DNA of 33,875 nt. Source: Ignavibacteriaceae bacterium. GTDB taxonomy: Bacteria; Bacteroidota; Ignavibacteria; Ignavibacteriales; Ignavibacteriaceae. A program made the position numbers and the translations under genes. Location: positions 1 to 33,875 of the forward strand of contig JACAFB010000038.1 of NCBI GenBank assembly GCA_013388545.1, read 5' to 3'. A model generated the notes under the pieces. The model worked only from the letters and a program-made list of their open reading frames with translations. It was not told the origin of the DNA and did not search any database. Position 1 is the first letter of the stretch. Every line of letters begins with the position of its first letter. This document shows, piece after piece, positions 1 to 7,913 of the stretch.

Positions 1-1053
1 ATAGTTGAAGAAGATATCGGCGCAATCATAGTCGCCACAGGTTATAAACTCTATACTATTGATAAGAAGCCGGATAACAGCGAAATCAAAGGTTACGGCG
101 AGTATGGATATGGAAAATTTAAAGATGTAATAAATGGTTTGCAGTTTGAAAGAATTGCAAGTGCCTCCGGTCCAACTTCGGGAGAAATATTAAGGCCCTC
201 AGATAAATCTGTACCGAAAAAAGTTGTATTCATTCAATGTGTAGGTTCAAGGGATGAATCAAAAGGTTTTTCATATTGCAGCAAAATCTGCTGTATGTAC
301 ACTGCAAAACATGCGATGCTATATAAGCATAAAGTTCACGAAGGAGAAGCATATGTTTTCTATATGGATATAAGAGCCGGCGGAAAAATGTATGAAGAGT
401 TCGTACGCAGAGCAATTGAAGAAGATGGAGTAAAATATATCAGGGGAAGAGTTTCGAGAATTTATGAGAATAACGGAAAGCTTATCGTTAAAGGCGAAGA
501 TACAATCGCAGGGATGCGAATTGAAATTGATGCCGATATGGTTGTGCTTGCAACAGCTATGATTGCTCAAAGTGAAGCTCCTAAACTTGCACAGCTTCTT
601 GGAGTGCCGTATGATAAATATGGTTTTATGCAGGAAGTTCATCCAAAACTCAGACCTGTTGAAACCAGCAGTGGTGGAATCTTTCTTGCCGGGGCATGTC
701 ATTCACCGCGAGATATTCCCGAATCAGTTGCAATGGCTTCTGCTGCAGCGGCAAAAGCATTGGTGCTTTTCGGTTCCGATGTTCTTGAGCGCGAGCCAAT
801 AGTAGCCTGCGTCAATGAATCAACGTGTGCAGGCTGTTTCTATTGTCAGAAAGTTTGTGCTTACAATGCAATTGATATTAAGGAAATAAAAGACAGGCAG
901 GGAAATATTCGCAAAGTTGTAGCATATGTTAATTCAGGTCTTTGCCAGGGATGCGGTACCTGCAACGCGACCTGTCCTTCAAAATCAATTGAACTGATCG
1001 GCTTCAAAGATGATCAGATTCATGCTCAAATTCAGGCATTTGCCGAGGTATAG
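1..1053 (+). CDS. hdrA: HdrA-like heterodisulfide reductase subunit A (5' truncated)
   Basis: The gene enters the window already open, because the frame reads through from base 1; a TTG at 139 is only an internal codon. HdrA is the FAD- and iron-sulfur-containing core of heterodisulfide reductase, where electrons are bifurcated in the cytoplasm. Visible features are a FAD-domain strand (GAIIVATGY, bases 28-54), the family signature CVGSRD followed by YCSKICCMYTAKHA (bases 238-315), a LAGACHSPRDIPESV segment near 690-735 typical of the second FAD-binding half, and two C-terminal ferredoxin motifs, CAGCFYCQKVC (about 829-861) and CQGCGTCNATC (about 943-975). The stop lies 2 bases before the MvhD/FlxD start, so they form one operon. 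HdrB and HdrC are not seen and may lie upstream. Family assignment is firm; the physiological disulfide or thiol partner is unknown. Confidence 0.93.
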   Translation: MVEEDIGAIIVATGYKLYTIDKKPDNSEIKGYGEYGYGKFKDVINGLQFERIASASGPTSGEILRPSDKSVPKKVVFIQCVGSRDESKGFSYCSKICCMYTAKHAMLYKHKVHEGEAYVFYMDIRAGGKMYEEFVRRAIEEDGVKYIRGRVSRIYENNGKLIVKGEDTIAGMRIEIDADMVVLATAMIAQSEAPKLAQLLGVPYDKYGFMQEVHPKLRPVETSSGGIFLAGACHSPRDIPESVAMASAAAAKALVLFGSDVLEREPIVACVNESTCAGCFYCQKVCAYNAIDIKEIKDRQGNIRKVVAYVNSGLCQGCGTCNATCPSKSIELIGFKDDQIHAQIQAFAEV

Positions 1054-1055
1054 TT

Positions 1056-1526
1056 ATGGAAAAAGTTGAAGAAAAGTTTGAACCGAAAATAGCAGCATTC
1101 GTTTGCAACTGGTGCACTTACACCGGTGCAGATCTTGCTGGAACAAGCAGATTGAAGCAGCAAACCAATGCCAGGTTGATCAGAGTGCCATGTACGGGAA
1201 GAATTGATCCGGTTTTTATTATAAAAGCATTCGAGAATGGAGCCGATGGTGTGCTGGTTTCAGGCTGTCATCCCGGTGATTGTCATTATAATGCCGGAAA
1301 CTTTCACGCCCGCCGTCGATGGATTTTCTTTAAAGAATTACTTGATTTTGTCGGAATAGATTCATCACGACTTCATTTTTCATGGGTTTCAGCCTCCGAA
1401 GGCAAAAAATGGGTCGATGTTGTTGACGGAGTGATTAATTCGGTAAGAGAAAAAGGTCCATTTACACAATACAAAAAAATAAACCGGGAATTTGAAATAC
1501 CTTTGGAAACAGAAAGTAAATTATGA
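1056..1526 (+). CDS. MvhD/FlxD-like hydrogenase iron-sulfur subunit
   Basis: This 156-residue protein belongs to the MvhD/FlpD family of small [2Fe-2S] proteins that pass electrons into HdrA. The family cysteines are all present: C17 and C20 in FVCNWCTYTGADLAG, C46 in RVPCTGRIDP, and C71 and C76 in SGCHPGDCHY. Length is normal for a free-standing MvhD (about 140-160 residues). It starts 2 bases after hdrA stops and its TGA overlaps the next ATG (ATGA at 1523-1526), so translation is probably coupled. In the flx-type arrangement this subunit is FlxD, bridging the FlxABC NAD(P)H module and HdrA. The call is confident; naming it FlxD rather than MvhD rests on the neighbouring genes, since no hydrogenase is visible. 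Confidence 0.93.
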   Translation: MEKVEEKFEPKIAAFVCNWCTYTGADLAGTSRLKQQTNARLIRVPCTGRIDPVFIIKAFENGADGVLVSGCHPGDCHYNAGNFHARRRWIFFKELLDFVGIDSSRLHFSWVSASEGKKWVDVVDGVINSVREKGPFTQYKKINREFEIPLETESKL

Positions 1527-2386
1527 ATCAACTAATTGAATCGGCTAAAGATATTTTTCAAAACAATAAAGCTGCAATTATCATCGGTTACACAAAAGAT
1601 AAAAGCGGAAGAACAAAACCGTTCATCGCACATAATTCTGATGAAGCAGAAAAATTAACATTTAATCATCACGCTGTTAATAATCTTGCTGTCTATTTAA
1701 CCCGTCTGGAAAAACCGAAAGATGGAAAAATAGGAATAGTTGCAAAAGGATGTGATATCAGAGCCATAAATGCTTTGATACAGGAAAACCAGATAAGGCG
1801 AGATGATGTTCTCATTATCGCAATGAATTGCAATGGCGTTGTTGAAAATCAGAATGAAGAATTCAGCAAAGAGAATACACAAATAAAATGTAAGTATTGT
1901 CAGCTTCGTACTCCGAATAATTATGACTTCTTGCTTGGTGAACTTGAAGACTTTGAACTTCCTGAGGATTCTCAACAGGAGTTGATGAATAAACTTGAAG
2001 CAATGACCCCCGAAGAGAGATGGAATTTTTGGGAATCACAGTTCGGGAATTGTATAAAATGTTATGCTTGCCGTCAGGTTTGCCCGTTGTGTTATTGCGA
2101 GCAGTGTATTGTTGAAAAATCAATGCCCCAGTGGATTGAAACAAGCTCAACTACAAGAGGAAATTTTTCCTGGAATCTTATTCGTGCATTTCATCAGGCA
2201 GGCAGATGCATTGGATGTCACGAATGCGAAAGAGTTTGCCCGATGGATATTCCTCTAACACTTCTGACACGTAAAATGGGAATGATCGCAATGAAAGAGT
2301 TTAACTACAAACACGGCATGAATATTAATGAGCCAACGCTAATCGGAACTTACAGTACTTCCGATAACGAAGATTTTATAAAGTGA
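1523..2386 (+). CDS. 4Fe-4S dicluster protein, FlxC-like
   Basis: This 287-residue protein appears soluble. The N-terminal half resembles the F420-hydrogenase beta-like domain: KGCDIRAINALI around residue 74 and a CKYCQLRTP pair around residue 123. The C-terminal half carries two ferredoxin-type motifs, CIKCYACRQVCPLCYCEQC beginning at C177 and CIGCHECERVCP beginning at C229. It probably wires electrons between the flavin subunit and MvhD/HdrA. Its ATG overlaps the stop of the preceding gene by 4 bases, and its TGA lies within the Shine-Dalgarno region of the next gene, so it sits inside a tightly coupled operon. The FlxC label follows from order and domain type; generic databases may simply call it a 4Fe-4S dicluster domain protein. 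Confidence 0.85.
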   Translation: MNQLIESAKDIFQNNKAAIIIGYTKDKSGRTKPFIAHNSDEAEKLTFNHHAVNNLAVYLTRLEKPKDGKIGIVAKGCDIRAINALIQENQIRRDDVLIIAMNCNGVVENQNEEFSKENTQIKCKYCQLRTPNNYDFLLGELEDFELPEDSQQELMNKLEAMTPEERWNFWESQFGNCIKCYACRQVCPLCYCEQCIVEKSMPQWIETSSTTRGNFSWNLIRAFHQAGRCIGCHECERVCPMDIPLTLLTRKMGMIAMKEFNYKHGMNINEPTLIGTYSTSDNEDFIK

Positions 2387-2396
2387 GGAGAATTTG

Positions 2397-3434
2397 ATGA
2401 AATCATTTATTGTTACACGTTCACAGATAAATTCTCTTGCAGCAGAACTTTTAAGCAAAAACTGGAGTATCTTCACTCAATCAGAAGATAGAAAAAGATT
2501 TAAGCAATGTGAAAGTGAATCTGAAATTTCAGTTGATGGAAATGGAAAGCCTTCGGATGTTTCTTTCAAGGAGTTATTCTTTCCTAAATCTGAAACATTG
2601 TTTTACTTTAATAGAGACAATGAAGAGTTGACTCTCCTCGACCCGGCTGAGCCAGGGACAAAAACCGTTATATTCGGTGCTAAACCCTGCGATGCAGCTT
2701 CGGTCCCGGTTCTTTCGAAAGTTTTTAATTGGGATTACAACGATGAATTCTTCAACAAGCGTGTAGAGAATACAATAGTGATCAGTATCGCTTGCAGTTA
2801 TTCTGATGAGTCATGTTTTTGCACCTCGGTTGGTCTTTCGCCATTTTCGGAAATTGGCTCGGATTTATTTTTAATTCCAACAGAGAAGGATTCATTTATT
2901 CTTAAAATAGTATCCGAAAAGGGCGAGAAATTTATAAATGAATTTCCTTTTATGATTCAGAAAGAATTCGAAGGAACATTTGATCTTGAAAATCAAAAAG
3001 CTTCTTTCCCAAAAGAAAAATTCGATTTTGCTTCTGTAAAAGAATGGCTCGGAAAAAACTTCAAAGATGAAATCTGGAATGAAGTTGGCGAATTGTGCCT
3101 CGGATGTGCACAGTGTGCATATGTTTGCCCGACTTGTCATTGTTTTGATATAGTTGATGAAAATTGCGGCGTGTCATGTGGAAGAAGGGTTAAAAACTGG
3201 GACAGCTGTCAGTTCGGACTTTTCACAAAACATGCCTCTGGGCATAATCCACGCGAAGATCAATCGAGAAGATACAGACAAAGGGTAAATCATAAATTCA
3301 ATTACTACAAACAAAGATTTGATGAAATTCTTTGCACCGGATGCGGAAGATGTACCCGGGGTTGTCCGGTATCAATTGATATTGCACAGGTACTTGAGAA
3401 GATTCAGTGCAAGCAGTCAGCAGCCATTGTATAA
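2397..3434 (+). CDS. 4Fe-4S protein, FlxB / sulfhydrogenase beta (AsrA)-like
   Basis: This 345-residue protein starts at ATG 2397. A TTG directly before it is also open, but GAGGAG at 2385-2390 is spaced 6 bases from the ATG. The family is that of anaerobic sulfite reductase subunit A and sulfhydrogenase beta: an N-terminal domain with KPCDAASVPVL (around residue 97) and two cysteine clusters, CLGCAQCAYVCPTCHC from C234 and CTGCGRCTRGCPV from C313. The CGRRVKNWDSCQFGLF stretch between them is typical. It should shuttle electrons between the FAD/NAD(P) subunit downstream and the other iron-sulfur subunits. No siroheme sulfite reductase gene is visible, so a role in sulfite reduction is not supported; the Hdr context favours FlxB. 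Confidence 0.87.
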   Translation: MKSFIVTRSQINSLAAELLSKNWSIFTQSEDRKRFKQCESESEISVDGNGKPSDVSFKELFFPKSETLFYFNRDNEELTLLDPAEPGTKTVIFGAKPCDAASVPVLSKVFNWDYNDEFFNKRVENTIVISIACSYSDESCFCTSVGLSPFSEIGSDLFLIPTEKDSFILKIVSEKGEKFINEFPFMIQKEFEGTFDLENQKASFPKEKFDFASVKEWLGKNFKDEIWNEVGELCLGCAQCAYVCPTCHCFDIVDENCGVSCGRRVKNWDSCQFGLFTKHASGHNPREDQSRRYRQRVNHKFNYYKQRFDEILCTGCGRCTRGCPVSIDIAQVLEKIQCKQSAAIV

Positions 3435-3459
3435 AATTTGAATAGTAACAGGAAAAAGA

Positions 3460-4290
3460 ATGAACATCTATAAACCGGAATTAGTTGAAATTAAAGAAAT
3501 CATTGATGAAACTCCTGATATCAAAACTTTCAGGCTGAAATTCAAAGATGAAAAATTGCAGAATAATTTTTCATTCAAAGCAGGTCAGTTTGCTGAGTAT
3601 TCAGTTTTCGGCGAAGGCGAATGTACATTCTGTATTGCTTCATCGCCAACAAGACCGGAATTCCTTGAGTGTTCGTTTAAGCTTGCAGGCAAAGTGACTA
3701 AAGCAATGAGAAAGTTAAAAATAGGCGATACTATGGGATTAAGAGGACCTTACGGCAATAGTTTTCCTCTCGAAGAAATGAAAGGTAAGAATGTCGTTTT
3801 TATAGCGGGTGGAATTGGGCTTGCACCCGTAAGATGCATTATCTGGAATGTTCTCGATCTCAGGTCTGAATTTAAAGATATAACAATTATTTATGGAGCC
3901 AGGTCGGTATCTGATCTTGTTTATAAGTATGAAATTCAGGATTGGCAGAATATGCCCGGTGTAAAAACAGTAGTTACTGTAGATCCCGGTGGTGAAACAT
4001 CCGACTGGAAAGGTGAAATCGGGTTCGTCCCGTCAATTGTTGAAAAAGTTGCACCCAAAAATGAAAACACCATTGCAATCATTTGTGGTCCTCCGATTAT
4101 GATTAAATATACTTTCCCGGTAATGGAAAAACTTGGTTTTAGTGAAGACAGTATAATCACTACGCTCGAAAACAGGATGAAATGCGGATTGGGCAAATGC
4201 GGCAGATGCAACATCGGGAGCGTGTATGTTTGCAAAGATGGTCCGGTGTTCACTTATCATCAGCTAAAAGAATTGCCAGATGAATTTTGA
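3460..4290 (+). CDS. FAD/NAD(P)-binding electron-transfer subunit, FlxA-like
   Basis: This 276-residue protein is of the ferredoxin-NADP reductase / dihydroorotate dehydrogenase electron-transfer type, also called sulfhydrogenase gamma. An N-terminal FAD beta barrel holds AGQFAEYS and RGPYGNSFP (near residues 44 and 94). The NAD(P) fold begins with VFIAGGIGLAPVR (around residue 109), and CGPPIMIKYT follows near 206. The C-terminus has a [2Fe-2S] motif starting at C242 (CGLGKCGRCNIG, then VCKDGPVF). It would oxidise NAD(P)H and pass electrons to the FlxBCD/HdrA subunits. It is the last gene of the operon, followed by a hairpin with a T-rich tail at 4329-4356. The family is secure; the preferred nucleotide cannot be read from sequence. 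Confidence 0.9.
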   Translation: MNIYKPELVEIKEIIDETPDIKTFRLKFKDEKLQNNFSFKAGQFAEYSVFGEGECTFCIASSPTRPEFLECSFKLAGKVTKAMRKLKIGDTMGLRGPYGNSFPLEEMKGKNVVFIAGGIGLAPVRCIIWNVLDLRSEFKDITIIYGARSVSDLVYKYEIQDWQNMPGVKTVVTVDPGGETSDWKGEIGFVPSIVEKVAPKNENTIAIICGPPIMIKYTFPVMEKLGFSEDSIITTLENRMKCGLGKCGRCNIGSVYVCKDGPVFTYHQLKELPDEF

Positions 4291-4328
4291 TTTTAATCGG
4301 TAAAAGATTTTAGCAAAAAATATTTGTT

Positions 4329-4356
4329 TAATCTTCAATCGGAGATTATTTCTTTT
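4329..4356 (+). terminator. Probable rho-independent terminator of the hdr-flx operon
   Basis: TAATCTTC (4329-4336) and GGAGATTA (4341-4348) can form an 8-pair stem with one G-T wobble and a 4-base AATC loop, followed by TTTCTTTT. The stem is AT-rich and therefore of moderate strength. It lies 39 bases after the flxA-like stop. The rest of 4291-4494 is AT-rich with no recognisable gene. Confidence 0.5.
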
Positions 4357-4494
4357 CAAATCAAAATAAAATCAATATCGTTTTCACAAGGGGTTTCAGT
4401 TCTTTTATGTTTTTCCTGCTGATAAAATCAATTTTATTTATATCTTGAAATAATTGTTTTTAAATCGGTATCCTTTTATAAAAACGAGGAGACA

Positions 4495-5985
4495 ATGAGT
4501 TACAAATCCAAAGATGAAATTGAAGAAATCCCAACCGAATTCAAAAGAGGACTGAATCTTTTTGATTCTACTATGATTGTTATCGGTGTTATGATTGGTT
4601 CAGGAATTTTTATTGTAAGCTCCGATATAGCACGAACTGTAGGTTCCAGCGGATTATTGATTTTAGTATGGTTGATTACCGGAATTATTACTCTCATTGG
4701 TGCATTAAGTTACGGCGAGCTTGCTGCTATGATGCCTCAGGCAGTAGGGCAATACGTTTATTTGCGTGAAGCTTACAATCCATTATTTGGATTTCTTTAT
4801 GGCTGGACAATGATTCTTGTGATTCAAACAGGATCAATTGCTGCTGTGGCTGTTGCTTTTGCCAAGTTTACTGCAGTTCTGATTCCATTCTTCAGTGAAA
4901 GCAATATTGTTTTTATACCTTTTGGCTTGCCAATATCAACCAGTCAGATTCTTGCAATAATAAGTATAGTCATTCTCACATACATTAATATCAAAGGATT
5001 GAGAGAGGGAAAGTTCGTTCAGGATCTTTTTACAGTTACTAAAATCATCGCTTTAATAGGAATCATTTTGCTTGGAATTATCATTGGTTCGAATGCCCCG
5101 GCAATTCATGCCAATTTCACTAACATTTGGAGCGGCGAATGGATTCAGCTTTCTGATGGAAAGATTGAATCTGTAATTCAGCTAACAGGATTTTCGGTGG
5201 TTATTGCGATCGGAGTTGCAATGGTTGGATCTTTGTTTGCTGCTGATGCATGGAATAATATCACTTTGACTGCGGGCGAGGTTCAAAATCCCAAAAGAAA
5301 TGTCCCTTTAAGCTTGTTTTACGGCACTGCTGTTGTAATTACTCTTTATATTCTTGTTAATATCTCTTATCTGATAGTTCTACCATTGAAAGGTTCTCCT
5401 GATGCAACTACTGTTTCAGGTCAGGGAATTCAGTTTGCTTTGAATGATAGAGTTGGCACAGCGGCAGCTTACATGTTCCTGGGTGAACCGGCTGCAATTG
5501 TTATGGCGGTATTGATAATGATATCAACTTTTGGTTGTAATAATGGGATGATTCTGGCGGGTGCCAGAGTTTATTACGCAATGGCAAAAGATAATTTGTT
5601 TTTCAAATCAACAGGTAAATTGAATAAAAAACTAGTCCCGGCGAATGCATTAATATTTCAGGCGGTTTGGGCAAGTTTATTATGTCTCTCAGGGACTTAC
5701 AGTCAACTTTTGGATTATGTGATTTTTGCTGTGTTGATTTTTTATGTGCTGACGGTGATTGGAATTTTTATTCTCAGGAAGAAGAGACCAGAGGTATCGC
5801 GACCATATAAGGCTTTTGGATATCCTTTCCTTCCTTTATTGTATATAGTTTTAGCAACAGGAATTTGCATAATTCTTTTAATATATAAGCCAAATTATAC
5901 CTGGCCCGGATTGTTGATAGTTTTGCTGGGCGTTCCGGTTTATTATATCTGGCGAAAAGCAGGTAAAACTCGAACATCAATTTGA
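4495..5985 (+). CDS. APC-family amino acid permease
   Basis: This 496-residue inner-membrane protein has about 12 predicted transmembrane segments. TM1 carries the APC-superfamily signature MIGSGIFIVSSDIA (around residues 34-47), where the broken helix binds the amino acid backbone. A later SLFAADAWNNITLTAGEVQNP segment (around residue 249) matches the conserved TM6-TM7 region of the LAT/CAT-like branch. It would import or exchange amino acids. GAGGAG at 4485-4490 precedes the ATG. It appears to be a single-gene unit: a terminator candidate lies upstream and 125 AT-rich bases separate it from exbB. Substrate cannot be assigned from sequence. Its location near other peptide and amino acid genes agrees with an amino-acid-using lifestyle. 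Confidence 0.88.
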   Translation: MSYKSKDEIEEIPTEFKRGLNLFDSTMIVIGVMIGSGIFIVSSDIARTVGSSGLLILVWLITGIITLIGALSYGELAAMMPQAVGQYVYLREAYNPLFGFLYGWTMILVIQTGSIAAVAVAFAKFTAVLIPFFSESNIVFIPFGLPISTSQILAIISIVILTYINIKGLREGKFVQDLFTVTKIIALIGIILLGIIIGSNAPAIHANFTNIWSGEWIQLSDGKIESVIQLTGFSVVIAIGVAMVGSLFAADAWNNITLTAGEVQNPKRNVPLSLFYGTAVVITLYILVNISYLIVLPLKGSPDATTVSGQGIQFALNDRVGTAAAYMFLGEPAAIVMAVLIMISTFGCNNGMILAGARVYYAMAKDNLFFKSTGKLNKKLVPANALIFQAVWASLLCLSGTYSQLLDYVIFAVLIFYVLTVIGIFILRKKRPEVSRPYKAFGYPFLPLLYIVLATGICIILLIYKPNYTWPGLLIVLLGVPVYYIWRKAGKTRTSI

Positions 5986-6110
5986 TTTTTTATTTTTCAA
6001 TACTATGTTTTTGCTTGTCCCGGAAAATTTCAGAGTAAAAAAAATTAGTCTAATAATTTAAATAAGAATATTTTTAAGACGTACATAATAATCTTTAAAA
6101 GTAACAGAGA

Positions 6111-6758
6111 ATGCAATTAAATCAACTTATTGAACTGAGTATTAAAGGCGGATTTACTGTTATCGTCCTTTTATTATGTTCTATTCTTTCGATTGGTGTT
6201 ATCATTCAAAAGAGCATCTATTTAAGAGGACTTAGTGAAAAAGTCACTTCCGAATTCGCGAAAAAATTATTTCCGCTTGTAAAGGATATGAGGCTATCTG
6301 AAGCAGTAGAACTGTGTAATTCACTTCACTGGAAATTTGCAGGATTCAAAATCAATACTCCTTTGACTAATGTTGTTAAGTATATTTTAGAAAAGAGGGA
6401 AACCGAAAAAAATGATTTGCTTGATCTTTCATATAACAAGCTGGATACAGAAATAACCTCGCTTGAAAAAGGTTTAGGTGTTCTTTCAACTTTAGGCGCA
6501 ATTTCTCCATTTATCGGATTGTTCGGTACAGTTGTAGGAATTATAAAGTCATTTGAGGCACTATCATTAAGTAATACTCAAAATTACAGCCAGGTAATGG
6601 CTGGCATTGCGGAAGCATTGATTGCAACTGCTGCCGGTTTGTTTGTGGCAATTCCCGCAGTGTTATTTTACAATTACTTTATGAAAAAAATCAAACTTAG
6701 CATACCCGGTTTTGATGAAGTAATTCTTGAGCTTGTACATCTTCTTAAGAAATCTTAA
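6111..6758 (+). CDS. exbB: ExbB/TolQ/MotA-type proton channel subunit (first cluster)
   Basis: This 215-residue inner-membrane protein belongs to the MotA/TolQ/ExbB family. TM1 spans about residues 12-33. TM2 and TM3 lie in LGAISPFIGLFGTVVGII (around residue 127) and in AEALIATAAGLFVAIPAVLFYNY (around residue 166), the most conserved stretches of the family. With ExbD it forms the proton-driven motor that energises TonB- or Tol-dependent outer-membrane processes. The ExbD partner starts 7 bases downstream. No tonB follows this pair directly, so it may use the TonB of the second cluster or power a Tol-like process. No convincing promoter or strong Shine-Dalgarno was found in 5986-6110, which otherwise holds nothing recognisable. 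Confidence 0.9.
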   Translation: MQLNQLIELSIKGGFTVIVLLLCSILSIGVIIQKSIYLRGLSEKVTSEFAKKLFPLVKDMRLSEAVELCNSLHWKFAGFKINTPLTNVVKYILEKRETEKNDLLDLSYNKLDTEITSLEKGLGVLSTLGAISPFIGLFGTVVGIIKSFEALSLSNTQNYSQVMAGIAEALIATAAGLFVAIPAVLFYNYFMKKIKLSIPGFDEVILELVHLLKKS

Positions 6759-6765
6759 TTGTATT

Positions 6766-7188
6766 ATGAGACGACGGAACATTTCTGTTGAAAAAGAGTT
6801 TTCAGAAATAAATATTACACCTTTTACTGATGTTATACTTGTACTACTCATAATTTTCATGATCACAAGCCCGTTTATAATTTCGGGATCTTTAAAGATT
6901 GACCTGCCTCAGTCATTAAGCGGGGAAGGAGAGATTAATCGAAGTCTGGAATTATTTCTTACGGCACAAAATGAAATTTTTGTTAACGATCAGAAAGTGA
7001 AAATCGAAGAGCTTCCGATGCATCTGCAGATTGGTTTTTTTAATAAAGGCACAACAGAAGTAATTATTAAAGCCGATAAAAATGTTCTTCACGGTAATTT
7101 TGTAAAACTGCTTGACATTTTGAAACAAGCAGGTGCTACAAAACTTACTATTGCCACAACTAAAATTGAAAAAGAATCAAAAAACTAA
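6766..7188 (+). CDS. exbD: ExbD/TolR-type motor subunit (first cluster)
   Basis: This 140-residue protein starts at ATG 6766, which begins right after the exbB stop; an upstream in-frame TTG at 6727 would overlap exbB and is not needed. It has a short basic cytoplasmic N-terminus (MRRRN), then INITPFTDVILVLLIIFMIT with the conserved Asp of the single TM helix that carries protons (D25), followed by a periplasmic domain. Length is normal for ExbD/TolR. It pairs with the exbB just upstream. The following 180 bases contain no gene but do contain a Bacteroidota-type promoter. Confidence 0.9.
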   Translation: MRRRNISVEKEFSEINITPFTDVILVLLIIFMITSPFIISGSLKIDLPQSLSGEGEINRSLELFLTAQNEIFVNDQKVKIEELPMHLQIGFFNKGTTEVIIKADKNVLHGNFVKLLDILKQAGATKLTIATTKIEKESKN

Positions 7189-7276
7189 CATTTTGGAATG
7201 ATAAGTCGAAAATTAAAAAGGCATCTTTTACCTTTTAACAGCTAAAAAATATTAAGAAAAAGTAATATTAAGTCTC

Positions 7277-7306
7277 TTGTATTATTAAGTAAATTTATTA
7301 GTTTTG
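7277..7306 (+). promoter_or_regulatory. Bacteroidota-type promoter (TTG-N19-TAnnTTTG)
   Basis: TTG at 7277-7279 is followed after exactly 19 bases by TAGTTTTG at 7299-7306. This matches the known Bacteroidota primary-sigma consensus (TTG at about -33, TAnnTTTG at about -7, spacer 19-20). Transcription would start near 7312, about 55 bases before the ATG of the small protein at 7368. The site is read directly from sequence; its function is inferred. Confidence 0.5.
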
Positions 7307-7367
7307 CCGGTAAAATCATCATTATTTATTCGATAAAATTCCCGATATATCGATAAAAACAGGACGA

Positions 7368-7757
7368 ATGTTTAATCTCATCAGCCAAATAATGAAACGG
7401 TTCAAGCCGTTCTGTATTATTTATGTAATAATTCTGATTTTATTTTTTTTCTCGAATTTCCTTAATAATCGAATTTACATTGACCAGGCTCATTCAGGTT
7501 CAGAGGACTTAAATTTTATTTTAAAGGAGGAGTTAAAATCAGTTTCTAAGAATCATACCAGGTTTATAACTTTTCTTTCGGTTCAGACTTATGAAACCCC
7601 TAAAAATTTAAATCAAATAATTTTCGTATTTAATCTTAATGATACTAATGAATATCAGTCCGCGTTAATATCTGATAAAACTAAAGATGATTCAGTATTA
7701 TTTAGTGAGAAAAACCTCGCACTGATACCAAGAAGTCCGCCAGGTTTTATAATATAA
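7368..7757 (+). CDS. Uncharacterised membrane-anchored small protein between Ton clusters
   Basis: I do not recognise this 129-residue protein. Residues 1-14 are basic, residues 15-31 form one hydrophobic helix (CIIYVIILILFFFSNFL), and the remaining 95 or so residues are polar and probably periplasmic, with an unusual tail ending RSPPGFII. The topology (cytoplasmic N-terminus, single TM, periplasmic domain) is like TonB or ExbD, but no family motif is visible and there is no proline-rich linker. The ATG at 7368 has AGGA four bases upstream, and a good promoter lies at 7277-7306; a second in-frame ATG is at 7392. It sits between exbBD and the exbB-exbD-exbD-tonB cluster on the same strand, so a link to Ton energisation is possible but unproven. 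Confidence 0.6.
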   Translation: MFNLISQIMKRFKPFCIIYVIILILFFFSNFLNNRIYIDQAHSGSEDLNFILKEELKSVSKNHTRFITFLSVQTYETPKNLNQIIFVFNLNDTNEYQSALISDKTKDDSVLFSEKNLALIPRSPPGFII

Positions 7758-7913
7758 TTTAGAGTTTTAGCTAAACTTTGAGTTTATTTAATCGATGTCA
7801 TTTTGTAAATTTAATCTGATCTTTAAATCTTAGTATTAAAATCAATTTGAAATTTAAATAAGTTGTTTTAAGCTTTTAATCAATATTTAGTGAACATTAT
7901 TAAGGAGCTAATC

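Noticed and set aside
2640-3434. AsrA-like protein as evidence for an anaerobic sulfite reductase
   Set aside because: No AsrC or siroheme-binding subunit is present, and the neighbours form an Hdr-Flx set.
7216-7236. AAAAGG/CCTTTT hairpin after the first exbD as a terminator
   Set aside because: Six weak pairs, a 9-base loop and no T-tract after it.
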